Assembly: GCF_021028955.1 (NCBI RefSeq)
Contig: NZ_JAIWPE010000096.1
Location: 339,313-403,312 of the forward strand
From: Salipaludibacillus sp. CUR1
Lineage (GTDB): Bacteria; Bacillota; Bacilli; Bacillales; Salisediminibacteriaceae
Direction of reading: 5' to 3'
DNA: 64,000 nucleotides
Shown piece after piece: positions 28,436 through 36,535 of the stretch. A model generated the notes under the pieces. That model was not told where the DNA came from. It searched no databases and saw only the letters and a program-made list of their open reading frames with translations. The translations under genes and the position numbers were made by a program. Positions within the stretch are counted from its first letter, which is position 1. Every line of letters starts with the position of its first letter.

Positions 28436-29182
28436 GTGAACCAAACCATTAAAACGCTGTTAAACCACCGGTCTATCCGTAAATTTAAAGACGAGCCATT
28501 ATCAGATGAACAGATCAGTTATATTGTCCAGTCTGCTCAATTAGCTTCTACATCAAGTTTTATCCAGGCTTATACCATACTGGGCATTAAGAATCCTGAA
28601 ACGAAAGCAAAACTGGCCCAGTTTGCAGGTAACCAGCCTTATGTTGAAAAAAACGGCCACTTTTTTATTTTTTGCGCCGATCTTCACCGGCATACTATTG
28701 CATCCGGAATGGAAGGGACGCAAGTAAATGCATCACTGGAAACAACTGAAAAATTTATGGTAGCGGCTATTGATGCCTCCCTTGCTGCCCAGAATGCAGC
28801 CATTGCTGCTGAATCTATGGATCTTGGCATTTGCTATATTGGGGGAATTAGAAATGACATTGAAAAAGTGTCGGAACTCCTGCAACTGCCTGGTTATGTG
28901 GTCCCCCTTTTCGGGATGGCAGTTGGCGTCCCTGAGACCTCTACAGACCAGAAACCAAGACTTCCTATGGGCAATATTTATTTTGAAGAAACATATCCAT
29001 CAGATAAAGAAGTTGAAAAAGGACTCAGCATTTATAACGACATCATTTCAGACTATTATAATAAACGGACTGGCGGAGAACGTTCTGACACGTGGACAGA
29101 ACAAATGACCCGTATGCTCAGTAAAGCAGTAAGAAGAGATATGAAAGATTTTATTCAGAAAAAAGGCTTTTTAAAGACGTAA
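28436..29182 (+). CDS. NfrA-type NAD(P)H-dependent FMN/nitro reductase
   Basis: Nitroreductase-fold flavoprotein of 248 residues, NfrA/YcnD group, which oxidises NADPH and reduces FMN or nitro compounds. Family motifs: H-R-S-I-R-K-F near residue 11, S-T-S-S-F-I-Q-A at 37-44, A-A-Q-N-A-A-I-A-A-E-S-M-D-L-G-I-C-Y-I-G-G-I-R-N, then G-M-A-V-G-V-P. Start is GTG 28436 after CAGGAG. Monocistronic. Confidence 0.92.
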   Translation: MNQTIKTLLNHRSIRKFKDEPLSDEQISYIVQSAQLASTSSFIQAYTILGIKNPETKAKLAQFAGNQPYVEKNGHFFIFCADLHRHTIASGMEGTQVNASLETTEKFMVAAIDASLAAQNAAIAAESMDLGICYIGGIRNDIEKVSELLQLPGYVVPLFGMAVGVPETSTDQKPRLPMGNIYFEETYPSDKEVEKGLSIYNDIISDYYNKRTGGERSDTWTEQMTRMLSKAVRRDMKDFIQKKGFLKT

Positions 29183-29189
29183 AATAAAT

Positions 29190-29226
29190 AAACCGCGGCT
29201 TTTTTTACTTTCGCCGCGGTTTTTGA
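29190..29226. terminator. Bidirectional terminator
   Basis: Stem AAACCGCGGC/GCCGCGGTTTTT between converging genes. Confidence 0.9.
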
Positions 29227-29232
29227 GCATTA

Positions 29233-29844
29233 TTATTTTAAAGCTTTTGTATGGAAAAAACCTCCTTTCTTTTTCTTGAAATCATCTGTTCCCCAATTAA
29301 GAGCTCTGCTGTCCGCTTCCGGAACCATTTTAATTATATGTTTTGAACAATGGATATAAGCCTCTTCTACAGTCACCCACACCCAATATTCGATTTTTCC
29401 GGCTGATTTGATTTTTTCAGAAAAAAGCGGATATCCTTTTTCTTTCAGAGCGGAGCGCAAGTCATCTGTGTTAAATATTTTGCCAGTTCCGTTTATGTGG
29501 AGTCCTACCTGGTCATATACAAAATCGATAAACAGAAGACTTAATTTCTCATTCTCCTTAAGGTTCCCTAGGCTTGCAAAGACGCCATTGCCCCGAAACT
29601 CAGGGTAAATAAGAGTGTTTTTATCCAATACTTTTATAAAGCCCGGTTCTCCAGCCCGAAAAGAGCAGTCGCAATCCCCGTCTGACCCGGAGGTTGCTAT
29701 AAAGGCCATCGTCTGGTTTGAAATAAACTCTCTCATTTTCTCATTTAAAGACAAACGTACCTGGTTTTTGTAAAAGGATTCAGCTTTTTTAGCAGTCCCT
29801 TTTTCCTTTTGAAGCAGTAATTCTCCAGAGGATTTATGAGGCAT
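29233..29844 (-). CDS. Pyridoxamine 5'-phosphate oxidase-like flavin-binding protein
   Basis: A 203-residue protein of the split-barrel FMN-binding fold related to pyridoxamine-phosphate oxidase. Visible elements are M-A-F-I-A-T-S-G-S-D-G at residue 46 onward, Y-P-E-F-R-G-N-G-V-F-A-S-L-G-N-L and L-L-F-I-D-F. The C-terminal segment E-Y-W-V-W-V-T-V-E-E-A-Y-I-H-C is typical of the family that is not true PNPOx; the substrate is unknown. SD GAAGGAGAG before ATG 29844. Confidence 0.82.
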   Translation of the reverse strand: MPHKSSGELLLQKEKGTAKKAESFYKNQVRLSLNEKMREFISNQTMAFIATSGSDGDCDCSFRAGEPGFIKVLDKNTLIYPEFRGNGVFASLGNLKENEKLSLLFIDFVYDQVGLHINGTGKIFNTDDLRSALKEKGYPLFSEKIKSAGKIEYWVWVTVEEAYIHCSKHIIKMVPEADSRALNWGTDDFKKKKGGFFHTKALK

Positions 29845-30044
29845 GTCCGGTCTCTCCTTCTCAGTTTCTGATACCTCTAATTATAATATAGAATGCCACT
29901 GGCCCTTTTCCCTTTTTGGAATGTTCATAATACTGTTAAACAATACGGAGAATGATATATGTAGCAGCCTCATATAAACCCTGTTAAAATAAAAAAGACG
30001 GCGGTTTATTTTCCCTCATATTCTTACTAAGGAGGACTGTAAAA

Positions 30045-30506
30045 ATGACTAAAAAAATGAACGTAGAAAGTTTTAACCTCGACCACACTAAGGTTAAAGC
30101 GCCGTATATTCGTCTTGCCGGTACAACTCAAGGATCTAATGGTGATACCATCTATAAATATGACCTGAGGTTCTGCCAGCCTAACAAAGAACATATGACA
30201 ATGCCCGGCCTTCATTCCCTTGAACATATGATGGCCGAATTCAGCCGCAACCACCATTCCCAAATCGTGGATATCAGCCCTATGGGATGCCAGACAGGCT
30301 TTTACATGTCGATTATTAATGACGACAGCTATGACAATGTGCTTTCATTGCTCGATAAAACGTTAAATGATGTGCTGGAAGCGACGGAAGTTCCCGCTTG
30401 TAATGAAGTTCAGTGCGGATGGGCTGCCTCCCATTCCCTTGAAGGGGCTAAAGACATTGCCCGCAAGATGCTTGACGAAAAAGACAGCTGGACAGAAGTT
30501 ATGTAA
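30045..30506 (+). CDS. luxS: S-ribosylhomocysteine lyase LuxS
   Basis: Metalloenzyme of 153 residues that cleaves S-ribosylhomocysteine to homocysteine and the autoinducer-2 precursor DPD, part of the activated methyl cycle. Metal ligands H57 and H61 in H-S-L-E-H, with E60 as base, C82 in G-C-Q-T-G, and C124 in V-Q-C-G, are intact. Full length. SD AAGGAGGAC before ATG 30045. It stands alone, without pfs/mtnN nearby. Confidence 0.97.
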   Translation: MTKKMNVESFNLDHTKVKAPYIRLAGTTQGSNGDTIYKYDLRFCQPNKEHMTMPGLHSLEHMMAEFSRNHHSQIVDISPMGCQTGFYMSIINDDSYDNVLSLLDKTLNDVLEATEVPACNEVQCGWAASHSLEGAKDIARKMLDEKDSWTEVM

Positions 30507-30511
30507 TTATA

Positions 30512-30561
30512 AAAAAGGAGCAGGTCTTAAAAGCATAACTTTTAAAACCTGCTCCTTTTAT
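30512..30561. terminator. Strong bidirectional terminator after luxS
   Basis: Long stem AAAAGGAGCAGGT...TTTTAAAACCTGCTCCTTTT spanning about 20 bp. Confidence 0.92.
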
Positions 30562-30566
30562 TTTTC

Positions 30567-30992
30567 TCATAAATCTTTTTCCATAGTCACATGCAAAATA
30601 TCTGCATCATAAAATTGCTCTGAGACTGTTTTATATCCTGTCTCAATGTAAAAGGGTTCCGCATGCAGCTGGGCATTCAGCCTGAATTTAGTAAGCCCTT
30701 CAGCTTTAGCACTTTCTTCCATCTTTTTCATTAATAGAGAACCTAATCCCTTTCTTCTTGCTTCTTTTAAAATACACACCCGTTCAGCTTTGGCTGTCGT
30801 TTCTTCTGTTCTCAACCTTCCGGCGCCAACCGGGAGGCCTTCTCTATATACAACAAAATGAATCGCTTCGTTTTCCTTATTATCAATTTCTATCTCTTCA
30901 GGCACACCCTGCTCCAATATAAATACCTCACGCCTGACTTTGTAGACATCTTTTAATTCATCTTCTGCTAAAGCTCTGCGTACTTCCACCAC
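30567..30992 (-). CDS. yjcF: GNAT family acetyltransferase (YjcF-like)
   Basis: A 141-residue GNAT-fold N-acetyltransferase. The R-R-E-V-F-I-L-E-Q-G-V-P segment and the acetyl-CoA loop R-R-K-G-L-G-S-L-L-M near residue 90 match YjcF/ElaA-type proteins; the target is unknown. Its start GTG 30992 overlaps the last base of the preceding yjcG stop codon, so the two are translationally coupled; a second GTG at 30989 is also possible. Confidence 0.85.
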   Translation of the reverse strand: MVEVRRALAEDELKDVYKVRREVFILEQGVPEEIEIDNKENEAIHFVVYREGLPVGAGRLRTEETTAKAERVCILKEARRKGLGSLLMKKMEESAKAEGLTKFRLNAQLHAEPFYIETGYKTVSEQFYDADILHVTMEKDL

Positions 30993-31510
30993 TACTGCTC
31001 ATCACTTCCCAACAGAAAAGTTTCATAAACTGTCCAGGTGCCGTTTTCCAATTGGTACAGAAGAGAAAAGCGGTCCACTGTTTCTTCATAATTAATGGTC
31101 TCCAGCTTTAAACGGCCAAACACATCAGACAATTCATCATAATTCATTTCCTGTCCGATTGTTATATGAGGTACAAAAGGATGTTCTGTTTCTTTCTTGA
31201 GGCTCCCGGAATTTAATTCATTGTGGAGAGCAAGCAGGGATTCATTTTCACGGACTTTCATATAAATTGTATTCGTTACCGGATAAAACGAACTGAATTT
31301 ATAAACTTCTAAAGTAAAAGGAGAAGCTTTTTTAGCAACCTTCCTTACTTCTTTGGAAAATTCATTTATCTGAGTTTCTTCCATTTCAAACGGCTCTTTC
31401 AACGTAAGGTGCGGGGGGACAAGAGAATACTTCGTGTCGTATCTTTTCCTATATGAATTGGCCATATCCTGTAATTTTTTAGACGGGAAAACGGCAATAC
31501 CATACTTCAT
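30992..31510 (-). CDS. yjcG: 2H phosphoesterase / 2'-5' RNA ligase-like protein YjcG
   Basis: A 172-residue 2H phosphoesterase superfamily protein. Both His-x-Thr motifs are present: H-L-T in P-P-H-L-T-L-K-E (about residue 43) and H-I-T in P-H-I-T-I-G-Q (about residue 120). It could open cyclic phosphates or act on RNA; not demonstrated. Paired with yjcF as in B. subtilis. SD AAGGAGGAG before ATG 31510. Confidence 0.9.
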   Translation of the reverse strand: MKYGIAVFPSKKLQDMANSYRKRYDTKYSLVPPHLTLKEPFEMEETQINEFSKEVRKVAKKASPFTLEVYKFSSFYPVTNTIYMKVRENESLLALHNELNSGSLKKETEHPFVPHITIGQEMNYDELSDVFGRLKLETINYEETVDRFSLLYQLENGTWTVYETFLLGSDEQ

Positions 31511-31768
31511 TGAAACTCCTCCTTATATCATAATTGCTAAATTTCTATTAATTCAACAGTTATTACGTTAATTTGGCTGTCTCAGCGTACATACATCATA
31601 ATATACTTCTATCTCCATTACAAAAATCCTTTTATTCTGCAAAATTTTTATGTGACATTTGTGTTTTTCTCAAAGAAGTTAAGGGAATGCCAAATGTGAG
31701 CTATTTTATAATATATGTTAAAATTAATGTAGTCAGAGACGTTTACACACAGAGAGGAGAACGCTCAA

Positions 31769-32332
31769 ATGTCAAAGAAAAAACAACCAGTCCATTGCCA
31801 TGTCGTAGAATCTGCTGCAAGGACTCTTCTTAAAGAACGGGGAGTTGAAATTGAGGACGTTGCTCAAATTGTTTATGATATGCAGTCTGAATTTAATGAC
31901 TCCATTACTCTAGATGATTGTATTGAAAGCGTTGATGCGGTTCTGGAAAAAAGAGAAATCCAGCACGCTGTCTTAGTAGGTATTGAATTAGACAAACTCG
32001 CTGAGCAAAATAAATTATCAGAACCTCTTCAATCCATCGTGGAAATGGACGAAGGCTTATTCGGCGTCGATGAAACGATTGCCATCGGTTCCGTATTCGG
32101 ATACGGAAGTATTGCTGTTACCACCTTCGGGTATCTCGATAAAGAAAAAGTCGGCATTATAAAGAAATTAGACTCTAAGCCAGGCAATAAAGTCCACACT
32201 TTTCTTGATGATCTCGTCTGCAGTATTGCCGCCAATGCGTCAAGCAGACTCGCCCACCGAATCAGGGACCGTGAAGAACAATTAAGAGAAGAAGAAATAA
32301 AGCACCGTGATAAAGAAGAACGTATTGGCTAA
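31769..32332 (+). CDS. Phosphatidylglycerophosphatase A-like protein (YutG family)
   Basis: A 187-residue protein of the PgpA superfamily as found in Bacillus YutG. The conserved D-E-G/F-G-V-D-E-T segment, G-S-V-F-G-Y-G-S-I-A-V-T-T-F-G-Y, and the C-terminal V-H-T-F-L-D-D-L-V-C-S-I-A-A-N-A-S-S-R-L motif are present. Unlike Gram-negative PgpA it is not strongly hydrophobic and has a charged tail. It may dephosphorylate phosphatidylglycerophosphate, inferred from the family. SD AGAGGAG before ATG 31769. Confidence 0.85.
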   Translation: MSKKKQPVHCHVVESAARTLLKERGVEIEDVAQIVYDMQSEFNDSITLDDCIESVDAVLEKREIQHAVLVGIELDKLAEQNKLSEPLQSIVEMDEGLFGVDETIAIGSVFGYGSIAVTTFGYLDKEKVGIIKKLDSKPGNKVHTFLDDLVCSIAANASSRLAHRIRDREEQLREEEIKHRDKEERIG

Positions 32333-32351
32333 ACTTAATGAGAAAACCTTT

Positions 32352-32384
32352 CTAAGCCAGTCTTAACTAAAGACTGGCTTATTA
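32352..32384 (+). terminator. Terminator of the yutG-like gene
   Basis: Stem AAGCCAGTCTT/AAGACTGGCTT followed by ATTAATT; short T tract. Confidence 0.75.
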
Positions 32385-32467
32385 ATTGGTTCTCTTCTTC
32401 GTGCTTGATTCTCACCCTTCCCAATGATATTCTTTTTAAAATGGCCATTTATTAGGAGAGGTAATGA

Positions 32468-32647
32468 ATGATTAAAAGACCAAGGTGGATTTACTGGAAG
32501 CAAATATTCCCTTCAAAGTTTCAAGCCAGCTGTCTTAAAGCAAAGCTTGAAGACAACTGGGTTAACGGCTATGAGAACGGTCCGTCAGTTGAAATACGGA
32601 AGATTAAAAATGACCGGTATATCGTCCGGTATACATATGATGAATAA
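32468..32647 (+). CDS. Small hypothetical protein, 59 residues
   Basis: Frame from ATG 32468 to TAA 32647, with GGAGAGG at 32455-32461. The peptide is rich in aromatic and basic residues (M-I-K-R-P-R-W-I-Y-W-K at the start, R-Y-I-V-R-Y-T-Y-D-E at the end) and contains one Cys. I do not recognise a family. A longer open frame in another phase (32547-32894) runs into the tRNA gene and is not a better candidate. Confidence 0.5.
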   Translation: MIKRPRWIYWKQIFPSKFQASCLKAKLEDNWVNGYENGPSVEIRKIKNDRYIVRYTYDE

Positions 32648-32787
32648 AATGGAGATGCGAAAATTTAATACCCCGATGAATTCAGTTAGCTTCATAGGTA
32701 TTATGTGTTTTGGTTCAAATAAAAAAACTCGTAATGCCGGTATTGCTCTCTTCACAAACAATAATTTAACCTTTTTCAGAAAATCTA

Positions 32788-32816
32788 TTGACTTTCATTC
32801 GCTTTTCTTGTATATT
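32788..32816 (+). promoter_or_regulatory. Sigma-A promoter of the tRNA gene
   Basis: TTGACT (32788-32793), exactly 17 bp, TATATT (32811-32816), about 70 bp before the tRNA. Confidence 0.75.
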
Positions 32817-32884
32817 AATATTTGTCGCTGCAATATACATTGGTTCGTCAGTTCATTCCAACTGAATGGAATCGGCATACATAT

Positions 32885-32959
32885 GGGCTGTTAGCTCAGC
32901 GGGAGAGCACTTGGTCGACAACCAAGGGGTCACTGGTTCGATCCCAGTACAGCCCACCA
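32885..32959 (+). tRNA. tRNA-Val (anticodon GAC) with encoded CCA and an atypical C33
   Basis: All cloverleaf parts are visible: 7-bp acceptor GGGCTGT/ACAGCCC, D stem GCTC/GAGC, anticodon stem CTTGG/CCAAG, T stem ACTGG/CCAGT with loop TTCGATC, discriminator A and encoded CCA. The seven-base anticodon loop reads T-C-G-A-C-A-A, giving anticodon GAC for valine, but position 33, almost universally U, is C. Bases 32 and 38 could pair, narrowing the loop. It is a lone tRNA with its own promoter and terminator. Confidence 0.9.
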
Positions 32960-32971
32960 TAACAATACATA

Positions 32972-33008
32972 TTTAACTCCTTGGTTTTCAAGGGGTTTTT
33001 TATTTTAT
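32972..33008 (+). terminator. Terminator of the tRNA gene
   Basis: Stem CCTTG/CAAGG followed by GGTTTTTTATTTTATTT. Confidence 0.75.
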
Positions 33009-33160
33009 TTATTACAGCAATAGAATCTATTTCATATTTTATAGGAACATGTCAGTTTCAGACTATCTGCATTATTTCCACTTTAATCGGACGCTTTCCA
33101 AGGGTTTTTTAATGTTTCACCATTAATTAATCTTATATATTTTATATTGACGGTCAATAA

Positions 33161-33833
33161 AAAGAGGCCGGGACAAAAGAATCGTAAATATAAAAAAAGC
33201 CGAACAAATCTTATGATTTTTGTTTGGCTTTTCCGCTTTTGTACTTAATAAAAAATTAACTCTGATAAATAGTATTGGCAGTGATTTCAGTCCGCCAGGC
33301 GGGCGCTTGCCCAGGGGCTTGTACCCCAATTATTTAATCTGCGGGTTCACTCTCAGCGAAGGCTTATACCACAGGCATAAGTGCAACATCGTCGCAGGGA
33401 TCTTCGGCTAACCCCTTCACGTCCTGTGAAAACGCCGAAGTCACCACATCCGTGTGGAAGTTCGCTGTGTTTTCTTTACCCAAGGGCTTGTCTTCAACTA
33501 ACTTTCCCGAAGAACTGCTTCGGGAAAGTGGATTTTCAGACTTTGCTCCTGCGCTTGCTCGTCGCAGGAAAAGATCGCTCATCCTCTGGGTGTCCTCGCC
33601 TTCGTTCACCGGAAAAATAATGGATTTAGCGGTGCATTTTTTTACAGCCCGTTTTTAACTGGATCTTCAGACTTCGCTTAATCCCTGTGGCGTCGCCGCC
33701 TTCTGTCCTTCAATAAAAAAGCAGAGGCTATTTAATATGTGGTAAAACTAAAAGTGACCCATGTGATAAAATGTCTGATAAAATTATTGTTCGTCTTTAA
33801 CAAACTTGTCTTTAGTTTTGTCCCGGCCTCTTT
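33161..33833. repeat. Full-length dispersed intergenic element with 18-bp perfect inverted ends
   Basis: A 673-bp element bounded by AAAGAGGCCGGGACAAAA at 33161-33178 and its exact reverse complement at 33816-33833. Inside are a hairpin AAAGCCGAACAAA/TTTGTTTGGCTTT near the left end, a 12-bp palindrome with CTTTCCCGAAG/CTTCGGGAAAG near 33502-33530, and blocks shared with five other copies in the window. No credible coding frame or transposase is present; the short frames inside are unsupported. It stops three bases before the stop codon of the gene at 33836, so it lies in that gene's 3' region. It may be a MITE-like mobile element or a structured transcribed element. Confidence 0.85.
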
Positions 33834-33835
33834 AG

Positions 33836-34165
33836 TTATCCTTTTACGAGGTATGTCTCAAATCCTGCAGCTTTAAGCTTGTCCTCCATTTTTTTGGCTC
33901 GCTGCTTTGTGGTAAAGGCGCCTACTTGGACCCGGTACAACTCAGTTTCTTCTGTGAGAAGGGTTTTAATGGTTTCCAATGTTTCAGGTCCTGCCATTCC
34001 ATCAACAGTTAGATTATGATTAATTTGAAACTCCCTTACGGCATTGACTGTTTCATTTCCATAGGAACCATCTGCTCCGAAACTGGGGAGTGAATAACCC
34101 AGCTCCCGTAAGTCCTTTTGCAATTGCCGGACACTTCTGCTAATCGAACCATTCTTTAATAGCAT
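33836..34165 (-). CDS. Stand-alone peptidoglycan-binding plus SPOR domain protein
   Basis: A 109-residue protein made of two wall-binding modules only: a PG_binding_1 domain (about residues 5-68, with Q-L-Q-K-D-L-R-E-L-G-Y, G-A-D-G-S-Y-G-N-E-T and V-D-G-M-A-G-P-E-T) and a SPOR domain (about 75-109, Y-R-V-Q-V-G-A-F-T-T-K ... A-G-F-E-T-Y-L-V). There is no catalytic domain or signal peptide. SD AAGGAGGAG before ATG 34165 argues that it is an intact gene, not a broken hydrolase. These modules usually form the tail of sporulation-stage amidases. Confidence 0.85.
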   Translation of the reverse strand: MLLKNGSISRSVRQLQKDLRELGYSLPSFGADGSYGNETVNAVREFQINHNLTVDGMAGPETLETIKTLLTEETELYRVQVGAFTTKQRAKKMEDKLKAAGFETYLVKG

Positions 34166-34366
34166 AGTCTCTCCTCCTTATGACTACTTGTATCCCCAAG
34201 GCGACTCTTATATTTACTGTAAGTTTTTAAATGATTGCTAGTTGTCTGCTTATCTATATTTATGCAGGATAGAGCCTGCTCATCCCTCTATTTTATTTTG
34301 CCAGTGAAAAAATTAGTAACTGCCCTGACCCATTAAAAAAGTGGTTTTTAAGATCAGTAGTTTTCC

Positions 34367-35647
34367 TTAATGTCTTTTCTTTTTTTGTTCCACATTTTTA
34401 ATAGTATCTCCATTAGTGAGACGAAAAAGCCGGCTTTTCGGTTCGTAAATTTTCTGTGATGGCCATAATCCATGATGGCCTGAGAAAATAAAAGCAGTTA
34501 TACACGCCACAAAAAAATATTCTATTCCTTTTCCATCGAACAACTCAACACTTAACAAAAAGGCAGCAACCGGCGTATTTGCACCACCGCAAAAAGCTGT
34601 AATTAAACCTAACGCTGCCAGGAAAGAGAGCGGAAAATCAAAAAATGGATAGAGAGTATTCCCTAAAGTGGCTCCCATAAAAAAGAGTGGAATCGCCTCC
34701 CCTCCGACAAAGCCGGTGCCCATAGTTACTGCAGTAAAAACGAGTTTAGCCAAAAAAGCAAAAGGAGGCACGTCACTCTCAAAAGATGCTTCAAGCATAT
34801 CTAGTCCTCTGCCGTTATATTCATATGTACTTGCCGAAAAAGTGAGTACTACAATTATTACCCCGCCCACAAATGCTCTTACCATGTGATTTTTCTTCGT
34901 ATACTTTTCAGAAAGAAAGTGAATGCCATGCCTGAGCTGACAATAAAGAATACTTAGCAGACTGAAGATTACTGCTAATAACACAACTTTTGCAAATGAC
35001 ATAATCGATAATTCTGGCAGGGCTTTAATTACAAACTCTTCGTGTTCCACTCCCCAGACTTTCTCGGTTACATAATGCCCAATAAAACTGGCTGTGAGGC
35101 AAGGGATAAGGGCTTCAAACTTCATTTTTCCAATTGAGGACATTTCCATTCCGAAAACAGCGCCAGTAATCGGGGTGCCGAAAGCTGCACCAAAGCCTGC
35201 ACTTATGCCGCTCATGAGCAGAATCTTTCTGTCAATCACATTTATTTTGAAAAACCTGATGACTGTTTCGGCTGCGCTCCCTCCCATTTGAATGGCAGCT
35301 CCTTCTCTTCCGGTTGAGCCGCCAAATAATACAGTGATAAAAGTGCCTAAATAAACTAAAGGACCGAGTCTGCGCAGCACTTTTGTCTTTCCTTGCACGC
35401 CTTCTATGACGAGGTTGTTACCTTTATATAAGTCATATCCTGAACTCGGGCCTATTTTCATATATAAATACCCAATCAGCAAGCCTCCAAGTGGAAGAAA
35501 CAGAATGAGCCATGAGTTTTGCTCCCTTACGTTACCAAGTGCATCATTCACAGTTAAAAGCAAGGCGGTGGCAGATCCAATCAGCAGACCGATAATTCCT
35601 CCCGGTAATACCCATTTGGCAAGGGTTATGAAAAAAAATTTATTCAT
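34367..35647 (-). CDS. ClC-type chloride channel or H+/Cl- antiporter
   Basis: Membrane protein of 426 residues in the voltage-gated chloride channel (ClC) family, with about ten transmembrane helices. G-S-T-G-R-E-G-A-A-I-Q-M-G near residue 112 corresponds to the G-R-E-G-P gate motif and keeps the gating glutamate, and G-T-P-I-T-G-A-V-F-G-M-E follows. The classical G-S-G-I-P selectivity motif is replaced by G-P-S-S-G-Y-D, as in the bacterial subgroup of this length. Whether it is a channel, an exchanger, or prefers another anion such as fluoride is undecided. Confidence 0.85.
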   Translation of the reverse strand: MNKFFFITLAKWVLPGGIIGLLIGSATALLLTVNDALGNVREQNSWLILFLPLGGLLIGYLYMKIGPSSGYDLYKGNNLVIEGVQGKTKVLRRLGPLVYLGTFITVLFGGSTGREGAAIQMGGSAAETVIRFFKINVIDRKILLMSGISAGFGAAFGTPITGAVFGMEMSSIGKMKFEALIPCLTASFIGHYVTEKVWGVEHEEFVIKALPELSIMSFAKVVLLAVIFSLLSILYCQLRHGIHFLSEKYTKKNHMVRAFVGGVIIVVLTFSASTYEYNGRGLDMLEASFESDVPPFAFLAKLVFTAVTMGTGFVGGEAIPLFFMGATLGNTLYPFFDFPLSFLAALGLITAFCGGANTPVAAFLLSVELFDGKGIEYFFVACITAFIFSGHHGLWPSQKIYEPKSRLFRLTNGDTIKNVEQKKKRH

Positions 35648-35666
35648 ATAACGTCATCCCGCTTCC

Positions 35667-36278
35667 TTATTTCAGTTCATCTTCAGGTTCTTCAGCATGG
35701 CTGTTGTTCGCTACTTCCGTAAATAGATTAACTGGTTCAGAGGAGCTGTCAGCTGTTGGGTGTCCCGCTATGTCTGGAAAATGTTCCTGAAGCATCATAA
35801 TCAGCATATGTATATCCTCTTTTGTAGCAGTCTGCTTTTCGGGTTTGAGCATATAGCCTAATTGGCCATTAGATTCAATAGTTGCCCACTGTAAATCATT
35901 AAAATTTTGAATGCCCTGCTGTCTTAACCTCAATTCCAGCATATCTACCGTAAGTCTCAATTTTTTCAGGTTCTTCAAATGAATTTGGCCGTTTTCGATT
36001 ACTATGACAGATTTACTGTAAAAAAAATTCTCAAGCTTATCGTTTTTTAGCACGATGTACTCAATAAACAAAAGAGTTAATACGAGTATTAATGTAATCA
36101 GGAGAGTGATCCAAATGTTCCTGTCGCCTACAGGCTGAATAATTAAGGAACCGACGGCAATCATCATAACCGTCTGAGCGACAGTCAATTGGGAAATTGA
36201 TTTTCTCCCTGCGAGACGTAAAATCAGTACTCCTCCAAAAACAATCAGTACAGCCTTCCAAATGAAATTCAGATCCAA
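35667..36278 (-). CDS. DUF421 family membrane protein (YetF-like)
   Basis: A 203-residue protein with three N-terminal transmembrane helices (about residues 5-80) and a cytoplasmic DUF421 domain, ending in an acidic tail. L-R-L-A-G-R-K-S-I-S-Q-L-T near residue 20 and the I-E-N-G-Q-I ... L-E-L-R-L-R-Q-Q-G-I segment are diagnostic. Some relatives affect spore germination, but the molecular role is unknown. Start TTG 36278 after AAAGGAGGGG. It precedes the ClC gene by 19 bp and is likely co-transcribed with it. Confidence 0.88.
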   Translation of the reverse strand: MDLNFIWKAVLIVFGGVLILRLAGRKSISQLTVAQTVMMIAVGSLIIQPVGDRNIWITLLITLILVLTLLFIEYIVLKNDKLENFFYSKSVIVIENGQIHLKNLKKLRLTVDMLELRLRQQGIQNFNDLQWATIESNGQLGYMLKPEKQTATKEDIHMLIMMLQEHFPDIAGHPTADSSSEPVNLFTEVANNSHAEEPEDELK

Positions 36279-36535
36279 TAGTTCCCCTCCTTTTACAGCG
36301 TCATTCCGTTATTTTATATCTTTTACATAAATGGAACAAATATGTGTTAAAGGCGAATTGGACGGTCTTAAACTGCCTCCAGAATTTATAATCATTCCAG
36401 GATACATAAAATCTTGTTTTTTCTCCTCAATTAATGGGTAATCAAGTATGATAGCATCAATCCTGTGAGTTGGCTTTAAGTTTATTATTAAGGACAACTG
36501 ACAACGAAAGAATCTTTAAAAAGGGGATTTTAAGT

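Noticed and set aside
32547-32894. 115-codon frame on the plus strand
   Set aside because: Overlaps the better small frame at 32468, contains the tRNA promoter and runs into the tRNA gene.
33381-33658. Open frames inside the 33161-33833 repeat (also 33220, 33364, 33452 and frames in the 18.3-kb copy)
   Set aside because: No ribosome sites, compositions unlike proteins, several overlap on both strands, and frames are not kept between copies of the repeat.
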